From Tessaracoccus coleopterorum (GTDB taxonomy: Bacteria > Actinomycetota > Actinomycetes > Propionibacteriales > Propionibacteriaceae): a stretch of 64,000 nucleotides of DNA. The notes beneath the pieces are model-generated. The model did not search any database. It was not told where the DNA came from and worked only from the letters and a program-made list of their open reading frames with translations. Location of the stretch: positions 2,294,001 through 2,358,000 of the forward strand of contig NZ_JAANIJ010000001.1 of assembly GCF_011174705.1 (NCBI RefSeq), given 5' to 3'. A program made the position numbers and the translations under genes. Of the stretch, positions 49,196 through 59,700 are shown piece by piece (position 1 is the stretch's first letter; the number at the start of each line of letters is the position of its first letter).

Positions 49196-51205
49196 TCATG
49201 AGGTGACGGTGAAGCCACCCCGCGGACGATGATGCCCTTGCGGGTGACCGCATCGCCCCGGCCGCGGCCGTCGGCGTCGAAGGCGATGCCCTCACCCCGG
49301 GCGAGACGCTCCGTGGTGGTGCGACGGGTCAGGGCGGACACGTAGAGGACCCTGTCGTTGCCACGCTGTGTGCTGTACCGCGCGGTCGCGATCGCCGGGC
49401 GGACGATCAGCGCGTTGTGGCGCAGCTCGCCCCTGCTGGTGCAACGGACGCGGACCGTTCCGCCCGGGAGGGCACCCTGAGTGGCTGGGGGACGAGCGAC
49501 CCGTCGCTCTCAGTCAGGCCCGGGCGCCGGTCCCGCCGTTCAGGGTGGAACCGAGACCGCGTCCGCCCACGATGCGCCACTGCGCCGTCCCGGCATCTGC
49601 GGAGGTGCGCCAGGCGATCGGATGCAGGTACCCCTCGGGCGAGTGCACCTCGAACTCGACCCATTCGCCGTCAGGGACGTGTACGTAGCTTCCGTCAACG
49701 AGGTTCCCCTCGCCGGTCCAGGCTCCACCCTCGGGACGGATCACCTCGCAACCCTCGCTGAGGGAGGCGGCCGAGGCGGGGAGGACGGAGAGGCCGTTGT
49801 GATCCGCGATCCCGGTGATGGACGCGGCGATCGAGGCCACCCGACGGTTCGCATCGAGGATCTGCATGGTGAGCAGGCCGTGGATGGTCGACTCCGCACC
49901 GGAGTTCCGATTCACCCGCCCGTCGGTCTCGACGCCGTCGAACGTGACCCCGCTGGCGGGTTGGTAGGTCGCGATGCCCGCGGTGTTCGCGCCGAAGAAC
50001 CATCCCGCCGCGATTCCCGCGACTTCGAGCATGCCCGGACCTCCGCCGGCCCCGGCCGCGGCCATGGCCGCGGCCACCCTGCCATGGGCGCCGTACGCGA
50101 TCTGGGCCTCGGCCGGGACCGGTGCCCATGCGTTCGCCGGCCCGCCGCAGGCCAGGAGCAGTGGGGTGAACGTGCCCGCGTCGGCGATTGCGGCGCGACG
50201 CCAGTCGGGGCGCCCACGCAGGGCACCCGCCCGTCCGAGGGCCTCGGGGCGGCCGCACCCCAGGCATGCCAGAAGCCGAGCGAACCCGTCCAGGGCAGCA
50301 CGGCGCCGAATGGCCATCCTCCGTCACGGGGCGTGGCCATCGCGGCGACCCCCTCTCCGTAGCGGTCCAGCGCCCGCGCGATCCGACGATCGGAGGGTGT
50401 GGCCCTCAACGCGGAGGTGAGCCCGAGCATGGCCTCCGCGGTCGCGTCGGCGCCGCCGGTGATGAGCCAGGCGGGCAGTCGTCGGCCGTCGCTGGTCACC
50501 CACTTCCCGTAGCGGCCGAGCGACTCCTTCTCCAGTGCGTCGAGGCACAGGTGGAGCCGGGCGAGCAGGAAGGCGGCGAACGCCGCGTCGCTCGAGCGGA
50601 AGGCCGCATAGCCTTCGCCGAGCGCCCAGACGGTACGCGCCAGCCAGTACGACTCCGCGGAGTCGGACGGGTCGGGCAGTTCCACGGGGATCGCGCTCGG
50701 GTTCAGTTCGCCGTCGCTCTGCTGCCAGAGGACGACACGGCCGGCGTCGGGGCCGCCCGCGTTCTGCAGGTAGGTGAGGGTGCGCAGCAGGCCGCGGGCG
50801 TCGTCCCTGGCGCGGGTCTCGCCCGTGGCCCGCCATGCGCGCAGGAACACGACAGCGGCTCGGGCGATGTCGTCGGCGTTGTAGGCGCCCTGGCTCCAAT
50901 GCCCCGTGGCCTGGTCGAGGGAGCCACCGCCGACCCGACGGAACGACTCCCCTGCGCATCGGCATAGGTCCAGGGGCGAGGCCGGACGGCTCGGTCGAGA
51001 TGTCGTGGGTCGTGTGGGTGGGCAGCGGGGGCAGCGGCACCTCGTCCAGCAGGAAGCGGAGGTGGGCGAGGTTGGTGAGCGCGGGCGTGCGGCCCTCGTC
51101 CCCTGGCGCCGGACGGCCGGTGTCCGCGTTGGCGGTCCGGGTGGTGAGTGCCGCCGCGAGGGGTGCCGCTCCTGCGGCGGTCAGGAAGGTGCGTCGGGTT
51201 GTCAT
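49196..51205 (-). CDS. Tat-exported protein, probable (alpha/alpha)-barrel carbohydrate enzyme (frameshifts)
   Basis: The N-terminus MTTRRTFLTAAGAAPLAAAL is a twin-arginine signal, cut near TRTANAD. The body is helical with repeated Trp/Tyr-rich segments (YNADDIARAAVVFLRAW, YWLARTVWALGEGYAAF, DGGWPFGAVLPWTG), in the manner of (alpha/alpha)6 glycan enzymes. The last 200 residues look beta-rich (GSYVHVPDGEWVEFEVHS), perhaps a carbohydrate-binding part. Frame breaks near 50945, 50265, 49510, 49400 and 49225; the exact end is uncertain. About 670 residues. I cannot name a family. It follows the GH130 gene and shares its locus. Confidence 0.6.
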
Positions 51206-51347
51206 GATGGTTGCTCCGATGGTCGGTGAGCCGGGGCGCAACGCGGGGTCGGTGAACTCCGGTGATGCCCCGCGGTGATGAGGCTGCGGGTGGGAGAACG
51301 GGCCCGGGAGGGGCGCGGTGAAGGCGATGGGGGTGTCGGCCCGGATG

Positions 51348-52333
51348 TCAGCCGAGGCCGGAGGCGCGTCCCCAGCCCGTCGCCGGGTCGCAGACGGCGA
51401 CGGCGAGGGTGGTGTCGGACTGGCCGTAGTAGGCGAACCACGTGTCCCGGAAGAAGACGAGACCTTCCACGAAGGTGACGTTCGACACGAGGCCGTGGGT
51501 GTCCTCGTAGGTCTGTGGCGCCAACCACGGCACCTGCATCCGTGCCAGCACCTGCGTCGGGTGGTCGGGATCGATGACGATCTGACCGCAGCGGTAGTCG
51601 ACGTCGACCGAGCCGTCGGCGTTGAACTGCCGGGTGGCCCGTTGGTCAGCATCAGCAGGAGGCCGTTGTCGGTGAGCACGGGAGAGGTGCCGATCTCGAC
51701 CAGGTCGGCGTCGAAGGAGCCGGGCGTCGGCTCGTACATGGGCTCGAGGTGGGAGGTCCCCGCTTCCCAGTGGATCAGGTCGTCGCTGGTGGCCCAGTAG
51801 ATCGCGCCCTCACCGAAGTACATCCACCACTTGCCGTGCATCCGGTGGGGACGATCACGCCGGCCTTCGACCACCCGAACCCGCGGGGGTCGACGGTGGC
51901 GAAGGTGTCGAAGTCGGGGAAGAGGGGCCGTGCCTGTTCCAGGTGTGCAGATCGGTCGAGGTGGCCAGGCACAGCTGGGCCGATCGGCGGTCCCAACCGG
52001 TGTAGGTCAGGTAGTACGTTCCGTCGATCAAGGCGATCCGTGGATCCTCGCATCCGAACCGCTCGTAGTCCTCCACGGGGAGAAGATGGGCTCGGATTCC
52101 CGCTCGAAGTGGTACCCGTCGCGGCTCCGGGCGAGGCCGACGTGGGAGACGATGTCCTCGGCGTGGGCCCGGTAGAGGAGCACCACCTCGTCGCCGTCCA
52201 CGATGGCGGCCGGGTTGTAGAGGTTCGAGGACTCCCACGTCCCTCCCTGTGGACGCAGGATCGGGTTCCCGGCGAAGGGCTCGAAAGGCCCGAGTGGGAA
52301 GCGTGCGTCGGTGAACAATTGTGTGTCGTGCAT
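51348..52333 (-). CDS. GH130-family glycosidase/phosphorylase (frameshifts)
   Basis: Five-bladed beta-propeller enzyme acting on beta-mannosides. Markers are PFAGNPILRP, SNLYNPAAIVDGDEVVLLYRA, SHVGLARSRDGYHFERE, CEDPRIALIDGTYYLTYTGW and the end YYGQSDTTLAVAV. GH130 includes mannosyl phosphorylases and beta-1,2-mannosidases; the visible residues do not settle which. Frame breaks near 52080, 51935, 51845 and 51640. About 328 residues, without a signal peptide, so cytoplasmic. It begins 3 nt after the ABC permease stop, in one operon with the importer. Confidence 0.82.
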
Positions 52334-52336
52334 GGA

Positions 52337-53167
52337 CTATCCCTTGATTGCCGATCCGATGTCGGAAGCCTTGAAGTAGCGCTGGAAGACGATGAAGAGG
52401 ACCACGACGGGAAGCGCAAGGGCCGTCGCGCCGGCGAGGATGGCCCGTTCGGGTTCGAGGTGGACTGGGCCACGTTTGAGATGTAGTTCGCCAGGGAGAC
52501 GGCCAGCGGCTGCATGGACGCGTCCTTCGTGATCAGGAAGGGCCACAGGAACTCGTTCCATGGGCCGATGAAGGTCACGAGGATCACGGTCACGAGCGCC
52601 GGGCGCACGAGCGGGACCGCGATCGTTGTCAGCAGGCGGAGTTCGCCTGCGCCGTCGATCCGGGCAGCCTCGAAGATCTCCTGTGGGAGTGCCTTGAAGA
52701 ACTGCGTGAAGATGAACACGGCGGTGGTGTTGATGGCGAACGGGGCGACCATCCCGAGGTAGCTGTCGCCGAGCCCGAAGCCCGCGTGATCTGCACGTAG
52801 AGCGGGATCATCAGCAGTTGGAAGGGCACCATCTGGACGAGCAGCATCAGCACCCAGACCACGCCCCGGCCGCGGAAGTCGAGCCGGGCGATGGCGTAGC
52901 CGGCGAGCAGCCCGAAGGTCACCGTGCCCGCCAGCACGCCGAGCGTGAAGATCAGCGAGTTGGCAAGAGAGCCGAGCAGGTCGATGCGGGAGTTGATGTT
53001 GGCGAAGTTCTGCGTCGTCCAGCCCGAGGTGGGCACGAGGCTCGACGGTGAGTTTGTCGGGTTCTGCTGGAACGCTCCGACGAGCATGAAATAGAAGGGA
53101 ACGCGAACAGGAGGGCGGCCGCGGTCAGGAGCAGATACCTGAGCCAGGAGAGGCGTGGGGTCTTCAT
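52337..53167 (-). CDS. Sugar ABC importer permease, MalG-type, second locus (frameshifts)
   Basis: Six-helix CUT1 permease of about 277 residues. EAA loop EIFEAARIDGAGELRLL; helix LLAGYAIARLDFRGRG; C-terminus VLFIVFQRYFKASDIGSAIKG. Frame breaks near 53100, 52785 and 52450. ATG 53167 lies 2 nt after the first permease's stop. With the MalF-type gene and binding protein it imports the substrate of the GH130 enzyme, probably a mannose-containing oligosaccharide. Confidence 0.88.
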
Positions 53168-53169
53168 GG

Positions 53170-54079
53170 CTACGCCTCCCTTGTGATGCGTGAGGCCACC
53201 AGAGACAGGAGCCCACCAGGACGACGAGGATCATGCCGATCGCCGCCGCCGTGTCCGGGTTCTGCTGCTGGATGCCCTGCTGGTAGATGAGCAGGACGGG
53301 GGTGGTCGATGCGCCGTCCGGACCGCCGCCAGCGGTGAGCAGGTAGGGCTCGGTGAACAGGTTCGCGCCGGTGATGATCGACAGCACCAGCACGAGCGTC
53401 GTGGTGGTGCGCACACCTGGGATGGTCACGTTGCGGAACCTGTCCCAGGTGCCTGCGCCGTCGACCATTGCGGACTCGTGCAGTTCGAACGGGATGTTCT
53501 GCAGCGCCGCCAGGTACAGCAGGATGTAGAAGCCCAACTGCTTCCAGGTGACGTACAGGGCGATCATCGGCATCGCGAGGGCCGAATTGACCAGCCAGGA
53601 CGGGTCGGGGGCAAGCGGCCGAGGATCGTGTTGATGAGGCCGTCGGAGGAGAAGAGCAGCATCCAGACGCCGACGAGCGAGACGGAGGCAGTCAGGTAGG
53701 GCACGTAGAAGGCGACGCGGAACGCCGCCGCCCATCGGATGGCACCGTTGAGGGCGGTCGCGAGCAGCAGCGAGAGCGCCACGGTGAGCGGGACGTTGAT
53801 GACGAGGAACACCAGCGTGTTGCGGAAGGATCCGAGCACCTGGGGTCGGTCAGCACGGCCACGAAGTTGTCGAGGCCGACGAACGGCTTCGGTACGTTCA
53901 CCCCTGGGGCCGTGAAGAAGTAGTCGTGGAACGCCATGTACACCGCGAACCCGAGCGGGTAGGCGAAGATCGTCAGGACGAAGGCCAGATAGGGCAACAC
54001 AAGGAGTGAGCCGATCGGTTGCCGTCCGAACCAGGGGACCGCCCGGCGCGGTCCTCCCTGGGTGTTGCAGGGCGGTCAT
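53170..54079 (-). CDS. Sugar ABC importer permease, MalF-type, second locus (frameshifts)
   Basis: CUT1 permease of about 304 residues. Helix 1 LPYLAFVLTIFAYPLGFAVYM; EAA loop ELHESAMVDGAGTWDRFRNV; the end reads LLSLVASRITREA after correction. Frame breaks near 54000, 53845, 53615 and 53213. ATG 54079 is 4 nt behind the binding-protein stop, so the genes are closely coupled. As in the first locus, no ATPase gene is present. Confidence 0.88.
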
Positions 54080-54083
54080 GGGA

Positions 54084-55364
54084 TCACCCTGCGACGAGCT
54101 TGTCGATCTCGGAGGCCGTGCCGGAGAGGAAGTCGTCGATGGGCGTCTTGGCGAAGATCACCGACGAGGAGTACCCGTCGCGGAACTTCTGCCACACCTC
54201 GACCGAGTTCGGGATGCTGGGGACGTCGCCGACGCGTTCGGTCTGTGCCGCGAACGCCTTGTAGTTCGGGTTGGCCGCGAAGTAGTCGGGGAAGGTGCCC
54301 TCGAGGTCCCCGCGCATCGGCATCTGCCCGGTTGCCTCGAGGAGCTGACCGTCGCTGTCCTCGCTCGTCGCGAACTTGAGGAACTCCCATGCGGTGCCCT
54401 GGTTCTCACAACTGGTGAACATGGAGATGTTCTTGGAGTCGGCGAAGGTATAGGGATCCTTGGCCCCGTCGGGGGTCGGCACCGCCATGAAGCCGACGTC
54501 GACAGTGTCCGCGTACGAGGGGATCGCCCATGGCCCGGCCATCTGCATCGACGTCGTCCCGGCCGACATCGCGTCGTCGGTCGATGCCTCCTTGGGCGCC
54601 AGGCCCTCCTTGTAGATGGTGGCCCAGAACTCGGCCACCGCCTTGCCGTTGTCGTCGTTGAAGGTGGCCTTCCCGTCCTTCACGAGTGGAGTGCCCTCGG
54701 TCGCCGCGAGGTAGAGGGGGTAGAAGTCGAACCAGGGCTGGTAGAACTCGCTGGTCGGGGCCGGCCAGATGGCGCTCTTGGCGGCGCCGCTCTCGACGAT
54801 CTTGCGGGCGCCGGCCAGGAAGCCGTCGTAGCTCTCCATGCCGGGGTTGTCCGGGTCGATCCCTGCCTTCTCGAAGATGGTCTTGTTGTACATCACCATG
54901 ACGGGGTTCGACTTCCACGGAAGCTGGTAGAAGCCGCCGTCGGTCTTGTAGAACTCCGCGGAGCCACCCGTCCGCTCGTTGATGTAGGAGTCGCCGTCCT
55001 TGAAGGTGGTGGAGAGGTTGACCAGGCCGCCCTGGCGGACCCAACCCGAGACGGCCGCCGTCGAGATGTTGAGCACCAGACACGGTGACGTGCCTGCCGT
55101 GATGGCGGCGGTGATGGCCTCCTCCGACGATGAGCCGGCCGGGATCTCCTGGGCCTTGACCTGCTCGTCGGGGTGGTCCTTGTTCCAGGCCTCGACGACG
55201 GCCTTGCCCCAGGCGACCTCCTGCTCGTTGTTGGAGAGCCAGACGTCGATGGCGCCGGTCTTGGCGGCAGCGTCGTTTCCATCCGGGGTGCCGTTCCCGC
55301 CAGCGCATCCGGCGGCGAGCAGAGTGACGGCCGTCAAGGCGGCCATTGTGCGGAGGATCTTCAT
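54084..55364 (-). CDS. Sugar-binding lipoprotein, second locus
   Basis: Uninterrupted, 426 residues. The signal peptide ends in the lipobox LLAAGCAGG (Cys at 20). The mature protein begins with the family-1 solute-binding fold (AIDVWLSNNEQEVAWGKAVVE) and keeps YQLPWKSNPVMVMYNKTIFE and AGPWAIPSYADTVDVG. ATG 55364 with AAGGAG upstream. It follows a LacI gene by 22 nt. The ligand is inferred from the GH130 neighbour only. Confidence 0.9.
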   Translation of the reverse strand: MKILRTMAALTAVTLLAAGCAGGNGTPDGNDAAAKTGAIDVWLSNNEQEVAWGKAVVEAWNKDHPDEQVKAQEIPAGSSSEEAITAAITAGTSPCLVLNISTAAVSGWVRQGGLVNLSTTFKDGDSYINERTGGSAEFYKTDGGFYQLPWKSNPVMVMYNKTIFEKAGIDPDNPGMESYDGFLAGARKIVESGAAKSAIWPAPTSEFYQPWFDFYPLYLAATEGTPLVKDGKATFNDDNGKAVAEFWATIYKEGLAPKEASTDDAMSAGTTSMQMAGPWAIPSYADTVDVGFMAVPTPDGAKDPYTFADSKNISMFTSCENQGTAWEFLKFATSEDSDGQLLEATGQMPMRGDLEGTFPDYFAANPNYKAFAAQTERVGDVPSIPNSVEVWQKFRDGYSSSVIFAKTPIDDFLSGTASEIDKLVAG

Positions 55365-55386
55365 TGTTACTCCTTGTGGGTTGTGG

Positions 55387-56375
55387 TCAGGCGGTGGTTG
55401 CGCGCAGCTTGACGCGCGTGCAGTCGAGGGGAACCGTGCGTGGTTCCTCGCCCGCCAGGTCGGCGAGCAGGCGCTCAGCTGCCACCTGCCCGCGCAGGTG
55501 CGGGTCGGTGAACACGGAGGTGACCGCCGGGCTGAGCTCGGCGCTGATGGGGTCGTCATCGAATCCCGCGACCGCCAGGTCCTGGGGACTCGGAGACCGG
55601 TCGAACGGGCGTAGGAGTACCCGCCGATGGCCATGGTGTCGTTTGCGTAGAGGATCGCTGTGGGGCGGGCCGCCAGGCCGAGAAGTTCGGCCGTGATGGT
55701 CCTGCCGCTCGCTGCCGTGAAGTCGCCGACGCGCAGGAGTTCGTCGCTGCCCACCGCATCCAGGTAGGCCTGAGCGCGGATGTGCGAGTGGACGTAGTCA
55801 CCTGGGCCGGCGACGTGCGCGATCCGGGTGTGCCCACGGGAATGGAGGTGGGTGACGAGCTCGTGCATGGGGGTGGCGTCGTCGGTCCGCACGCAGGAGA
55901 ACCGCGTCGGCTCGTCGTAGGCGCCGAGGATGACGGCAGGCAGGCCCAGCTCGGCAAGGAACGGCGGCCGCCAGTCGTGCCGGCGCAGGTCGAGGAGGAT
56001 CACGCCGTCTGCCCTGCCCGCGGCCATGGTGCGGTAGGCCCGCTCCTCGGCCGTCCGGTTGCCGACCACCTGCAGCACGAGCGCCGCCTCGACCTCGGCC
56101 AGCGCCACCTCCACACCGGCGATGAACGGAGGGAAGAAGGCGTCCGAGGCCAGGATCTCGGGGTCGCGGGCGAGCACCACACCGATCGCGTTGGCGCGCC
56201 GGGTGGCAAGGGCGCGGGCGCTCGAGCTCGGCACCCAGCGCAGCTGCTCGGCGGCCTCGATCACCCTCGCCTTCGTGGCGGTGGAGATCGGGCGTTTGCC
56301 GCTGTAGGTGTGGGAGACCGTGGCCTTCGTGACTCCCGCGAGGCGGGCGACGTCACCGATCGTCGGCTTGTTCAT
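55387..56375 (-). CDS. LacI-family regulator, second locus (one frameshift)
   Basis: LacI/GalR regulator of about 330 residues. Helix-turn-helix MNKPTIGDVARLAGVTKATV, hinge SSSARALATRRAN, core with VILLDLRRHDWRPPFL and AILYANDTMAIGGYSY. A missing base near 55588 disrupts the C-terminal strand (QDLAVAGFDDDPISAEL); with it restored, the protein ends VKLRATTA at 55387. Without it the frame runs on into the binding protein. ATG 56375 after AAGGAAG. Confidence 0.88.
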
Positions 56376-56408
56376 GAGGTACTTCCTTGGGCTGGTGACC
56401 TCAAAGTA

Positions 56409-56440
56409 AAACCGGTTTGATAGCAAGTCAAGCGGTTTGA
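56409..56440. promoter_or_regulatory. Two LacI-type operators, second locus
   Basis: AAACCGGTTT (56409-56418) is a perfect palindrome, and TCAAGCGGTTTGA (56428-56440) is a near-palindromic second site, 34 and 53 nt upstream of the LacI start. Both have the central CG expected for the family. The sequence differs from the operators of the first LacI locus, so cross-talk is unlikely. Confidence 0.72.
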
Positions 56441-56500
56441 TGAATTTGATTCCCGGTTTCGGCGCGTCCGCGGGATGCGGCGCCTGTCGCGGATCCGCCC

Positions 56501-57204
56501 TCAGATGTCCTTGAGGGCCTCGCGGACCTCGGTCACCAGGCCGCGCGCGTGCAGCTCGGCGGCGGCCCGGTCGCCGGCCGAGACGGCCCGCGCGAGCTCG
56601 ATGTGCCGGTGCAGGGCCTCCGGCTCGGGGTGCTCCGGCTGCAGGCCGAGCCGGGTGCGCCCGACCAGCACCTCGGAGATCGCGTCGGCGAGTGAGGCGA
56701 ACATGTCATTGCCCGACGCCACCAGGAGGAGGGTGTGGAACTCGATGTCGGCGTCCAGGAACTCCTGCCGGTCGCCCCGCCCGCTCGAGCCGAGTTCCTT
56801 CAGTCGGTCGGCGAGGACGGCCAGGCGCTCCCGCTGGGCGTCGGTGGCACGCTCGGCGGCATGCAGGGCGGCCATCGGCTCGACGGCTGCCCGGAGTTCG
56901 GTGAGCGTGCGTAGCTGTGCGTCGTGCCCGCTCGAGGCGAGCTTCCAGCCGATCACCCGGGGGAGAAGACGTTCCAGCGCTCGCTGGGGAGCGCCCGGAT
57001 TCCGATCCGGGGACGGGCCTCGACCAGCTTCAGATCCTCCAGTGAGCGCATCGTCTCCCTCGCGACGGTGCGGGACACGTCGAACCGGTCGCTGAGTTCC
57101 TGCAGCGTGAAGGTCTGCCCAGGCTCGATGACGCCGTCGACGATCTCGAGGCCGACCCGGTCGAGCACCGAGTCGGCGAGCGGGGCGATCCGGTCGCGCG
57201 ACAT
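56501..57204 (-). CDS. GntR/FCD-family regulator of gluconate genes (one frameshift)
   Basis: N-terminal GntR winged helix (LEIVDGVIEPGQTFTLQELS, FDVSRTVARETMRSLEDLKL) and C-terminal FCD helical domain with metal-binding residues (EFLDADIEFHTLLLVASGN, HRHIELARAVSAGDRAAAE). A base is missing near 56962. About 234 residues. ATG 57204. Divergent from gntP, with a TGGTNNNACCA site between them; repression relieved by gluconate or gluconate-6-phosphate is the usual mode. Confidence 0.88.
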
Positions 57205-57258
57205 GGCAGCAGAGTACCCACTGTGGACCGCCTGCTTGCAATGGTGCTATCAATGTGT

Positions 57259-57273
57259 AATGGTGTGACCATT
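57259..57273. promoter_or_regulatory. GntR operator in the gntR-gntP gap
   Basis: AATGGT-GTG-ACCATT is a perfect inverted repeat that matches the TGGTNNNACCA consensus of FadR-type GntR regulators. It lies 44 nt before the gntP start and 55 nt before the regulator start, and could control both. Confidence 0.78.
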
Positions 57274-57316
57274 CAAGGTGGGGTCCAACGGCGACCCCGG
57301 GTACGAGGGAGTACAC

Positions 57317-58707
57317 ATGGAAGACTGGACACAGACCCTTGGGGCAGGTCCGCTGCTCGGGATAGCGGCGGCGGCCATCGCGCTGATCCTGTTCCTGGTG
57401 ATCAGGTTCCGGATGCACGCGTTCCTCGTGCTGATCGTGGTCTCGCTGGCCACCGCGCTCGCCACCGGGATCCCCTTTGACGGCATCGTCAAGACGATGG
57501 TCGGCGGTTTCGGCGGGACACTGGGCTCGGTCGCGCTGTTGGTCGGCCTCGGTGCGATGCTCGGCCGCCTCGTCGAGACGTCGGGTGGCGCCCAGTCGCT
57601 CGCCGATGCCCTGATCCGCCTCTTCGGGGAGAAGAGGGCGCCGCTCGCGTTGGGCGTCGCGTCGCTGATCTTCGGGTTCCCGATCTTCTTCGACGCGGGC
57701 CTGATCGTGATGCTGCCGATCATCTTCGCCGTCGCGCGCCGCATGAAGGCGCCGGTGCTGGTTTACGGTCTGCCCGCGGCCGGTGCCTTCTCCGTCATGC
57801 ATGTCTTCCTGCCGCCGCACCCCGGCCCGATCTCCGCTTCCGAGCTGTACTCCGCGAACGTCGGCTTCGTGCTGCTCGCGGGCCTGATCGTCGCGCTTCC
57901 CACGTGGTACCTCACCAGCTACCTGCTCGGCATGTGGATGGGGAACCGGTGGAGGCTTCCCGTCCCCGACCTCCTCTCCGGTGGGGCGCTCGACGAGGAC
58001 CAGCCCGCCGATCCCCCGGCGCCGGCACCGTCATCGCCCTGATGCTCCTGCCCGTCGGGCTCATCTTCCTCAACACCGGCCTCAACATGGCCGCGAGCCT
58101 CGGCGCCGTCGACGCCGGCAACTACTGGGTGCAGGTGCTCCGGATGGTCGGTGAGACCCCGGTGGCGCTGCTGATCTCCGTCCTTGTCACCTCGGTCGTG
58201 CTCGGCACCCGTCGTGGGAAGACCGGCTCCGCCATCGAGAAGACCCTTGACGGTGCGCTCGGCCCCGTCTGCTCCGTGATCCTCGTCACCGGCGCGGGTG
58301 GCATGTTCGGCGGGGTGCTGCGCGCCTCCGGCATCGGCGACGCGCTTGCCGACGTGATGGGCGACCTCGGAGTCCCGCTCATCCTCGCGGTCTTCGTGGT
58401 CGCGCTTGTGCTGCGCATCGCGCAGGGCTCGGCAACCGTCGCGCTCGTCACCACGGCCGGCCTCATGGCGCCCGCGGTCGCGGCCGCCGGCCTGAACGAG
58501 TTCCAGGTGGCCGCCATCGTGCTGGCCACCGGGGCGGGCTCGGTGGCTGCCTCGCACGTCAACGACTCCGGGTTCTGGCTGGTCGGACGGCTGATGGGCA
58601 TGGACGTGCCCACCACCCTGAAGACCTGGACCGTCATCGAGACCGCCATCGCCCTGGTCGGCTTCGCGATCGCGGCGGGCATCTTCGCCGTTGCGGGGCT
58701 GGTGTGA
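57317..58707 (+). CDS. gntP: Gluconate permease, GntP family (one frameshift)
   Basis: Membrane symporter of about 463 residues with twelve or more helices. Family segments: GGFGGTLGSVALLVGLGAML, FGFPIFFDAGLIVMLPIIF, HVFLPPHPGPISAS, and SVAASHVNDSGFWLVGR near the end. A base is missing near 58020, in the middle loop. ATG 57317 with GAGGGAG upstream. The stop overlaps the gntK start (TGATG), which supports gluconate as substrate. Confidence 0.9.
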
Positions 58708-59223
58708 TGCCTGTGCATGTCGTCGTGATGGGCGTGGCAGGCACAGGAAAGACGACCATCGGCGAGGGCATCGCCCGGCAGTTCGGCCTCGAGCTGGCCG
58801 AGGGGGACGCCTTCCACTCGGAGGCCAACCGGGCGAAGATGGGTGCGGGCACGCCGCTGACCGATGAGGACCGCTGGCCGTGGCTCCGGTCGCTGCGGGA
58901 CTGGATGAGCGCCCGGGCCGGCTCCGGCCGCTCGACGGTGGTCGCCTGCTCCGCGCTGCGCCAGAGCTACCGCGAGGTGCTCCGGGAGGCCGACGGGGAG
59001 GTGTTCCTCGTGCACCTGGTGCTGCCGGAGGACGTCAACGCCGACCGGCTCGCCGCCCGGAAGGGCCACTACATGCAGCAGTCGATGCTCGACTCGCAGC
59101 TGGCGACCCTCGAGCCCTCGCCGAGGGGAGGAGGGCATCGAGGTGCTCAACACGGGCCGCCCCGAGGAGGTGGTGGCCGAGGTGGCCCAGATGCTGAGGA
59201 TGCGGTTCCCGGAGCTCGGCTGA
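58707..59223 (+). CDS. gntK: Gluconokinase (one frameshift)
   Basis: Small P-loop kinase making 6-phosphogluconate. Walker A MGVAGTGKTTIGEG, GDAFHSEANRAKM (substrate site), CSALRQSYREVLRE, and the lid KGHYMQQSMLDSQLATLEP. A base is missing near 59123, before EEEGIEVLNTG. About 172 residues, normal for GntK. ATG 58707; a GTG three bases earlier overlaps the gntP stop more deeply and is less likely. Confidence 0.9.
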
Positions 59224-59243
59224 CCGGCGGCCGCCCCGGGTTT

Positions 59244-59273
59244 TTGTGCCCGACGCCGGGCAGGTGCTAGTGT
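59244..59273 (+). promoter_or_regulatory. Possible tRNA promoter
   Basis: TTGTGC (59244-59249), 18-bp spacer, TAGTGT (59268-59273), ending 25 nt before the tRNA. The spacing fits a housekeeping promoter; the boxes are only moderately close to consensus. Confidence 0.4.
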
Positions 59274-59298
59274 TTGGCGTCGGGTCGCAAGGCCCACT

Positions 59299-59381
59299 GC
59301 GCGCGTGGCGGAATGGCAGACGCGCTGGCTTCAGGTGCCAGTGCCCGCAAGGGCGTGGAGGTTCAACTCCTCTCGCGCGCA
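59299..59381 (+). tRNA. tRNA-Leu(CAG)
   Basis: The acceptor arms GCGCGCG and CGCGCGC pair fully, with discriminator A. The D arm contains TGGCGGAATGGCAGACGC, the anticodon stem-loop is CTGGC-TTCAGGT-GCCAG (anticodon CAG, codon CUG), a long variable arm GCCCGCAAGGGC marks a class II tRNA, and the T arm is GGAGG-TTCAACT-CCTCT. CCA is not encoded. 83 nt. Confidence 0.95.
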
Positions 59382-59388
59382 CAAACCG

Positions 59389-59413
59389 AAAACCCGGACG
59401 ACGTCCGGGTTTT
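59389..59413 (+). terminator. Intrinsic terminator of the tRNA
   Basis: AAAACCCGGACG, A, CGTCCGGGTTTT: a perfect 12-bp inverted repeat ending in a T run, 8 nt after the tRNA. One of the clearest terminators in the window. Confidence 0.88.
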
Positions 59414-59700
59414 CGTGTCTCCCGCGCCGGTTGTGGGCACGGTGAGGTTCGGCGTCGGACAGGTCCGACCACGGGCAGGAGCCAACCTCACTGTTGACGG
59501 GCCCGGCTCCATCAGCACGTGAGAGCGAACCGCGTAGTCCGTTGCGGCCCGCGCTCCTGGCCGGGCCGCCCGATCCGGCGACACGGTCAGCGCAGCCGAC
59601 CGGAGGCACGGGCGACGTATCAGCCGCGCTCCACCTGCGCTCCTGAACGGCATCGAGGGATGGCGAGAGCCCTCCCGGGTGTGCTGGAAGGAGCACTGAG
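59414..59700. other. Intergenic stretch before the protease operon
   Basis: 287 bp without a supportable gene. No clear inverted repeat, -10/-35 pair or known motif was seen. It must hold the promoter of the protease operon. A ribosome site GGAAGGAG lies at its end, just before the ATG at 59701. Confidence 0.5.

Noticed and set aside
54084..56426. Single 780-residue LacI-binding-protein fusion
   Set aside because: The joined frame results from a missing base near 55588. With it restored, LacI has its normal C-terminus and stop at 55387, and the binding protein has its own ribosome site and signal peptide.
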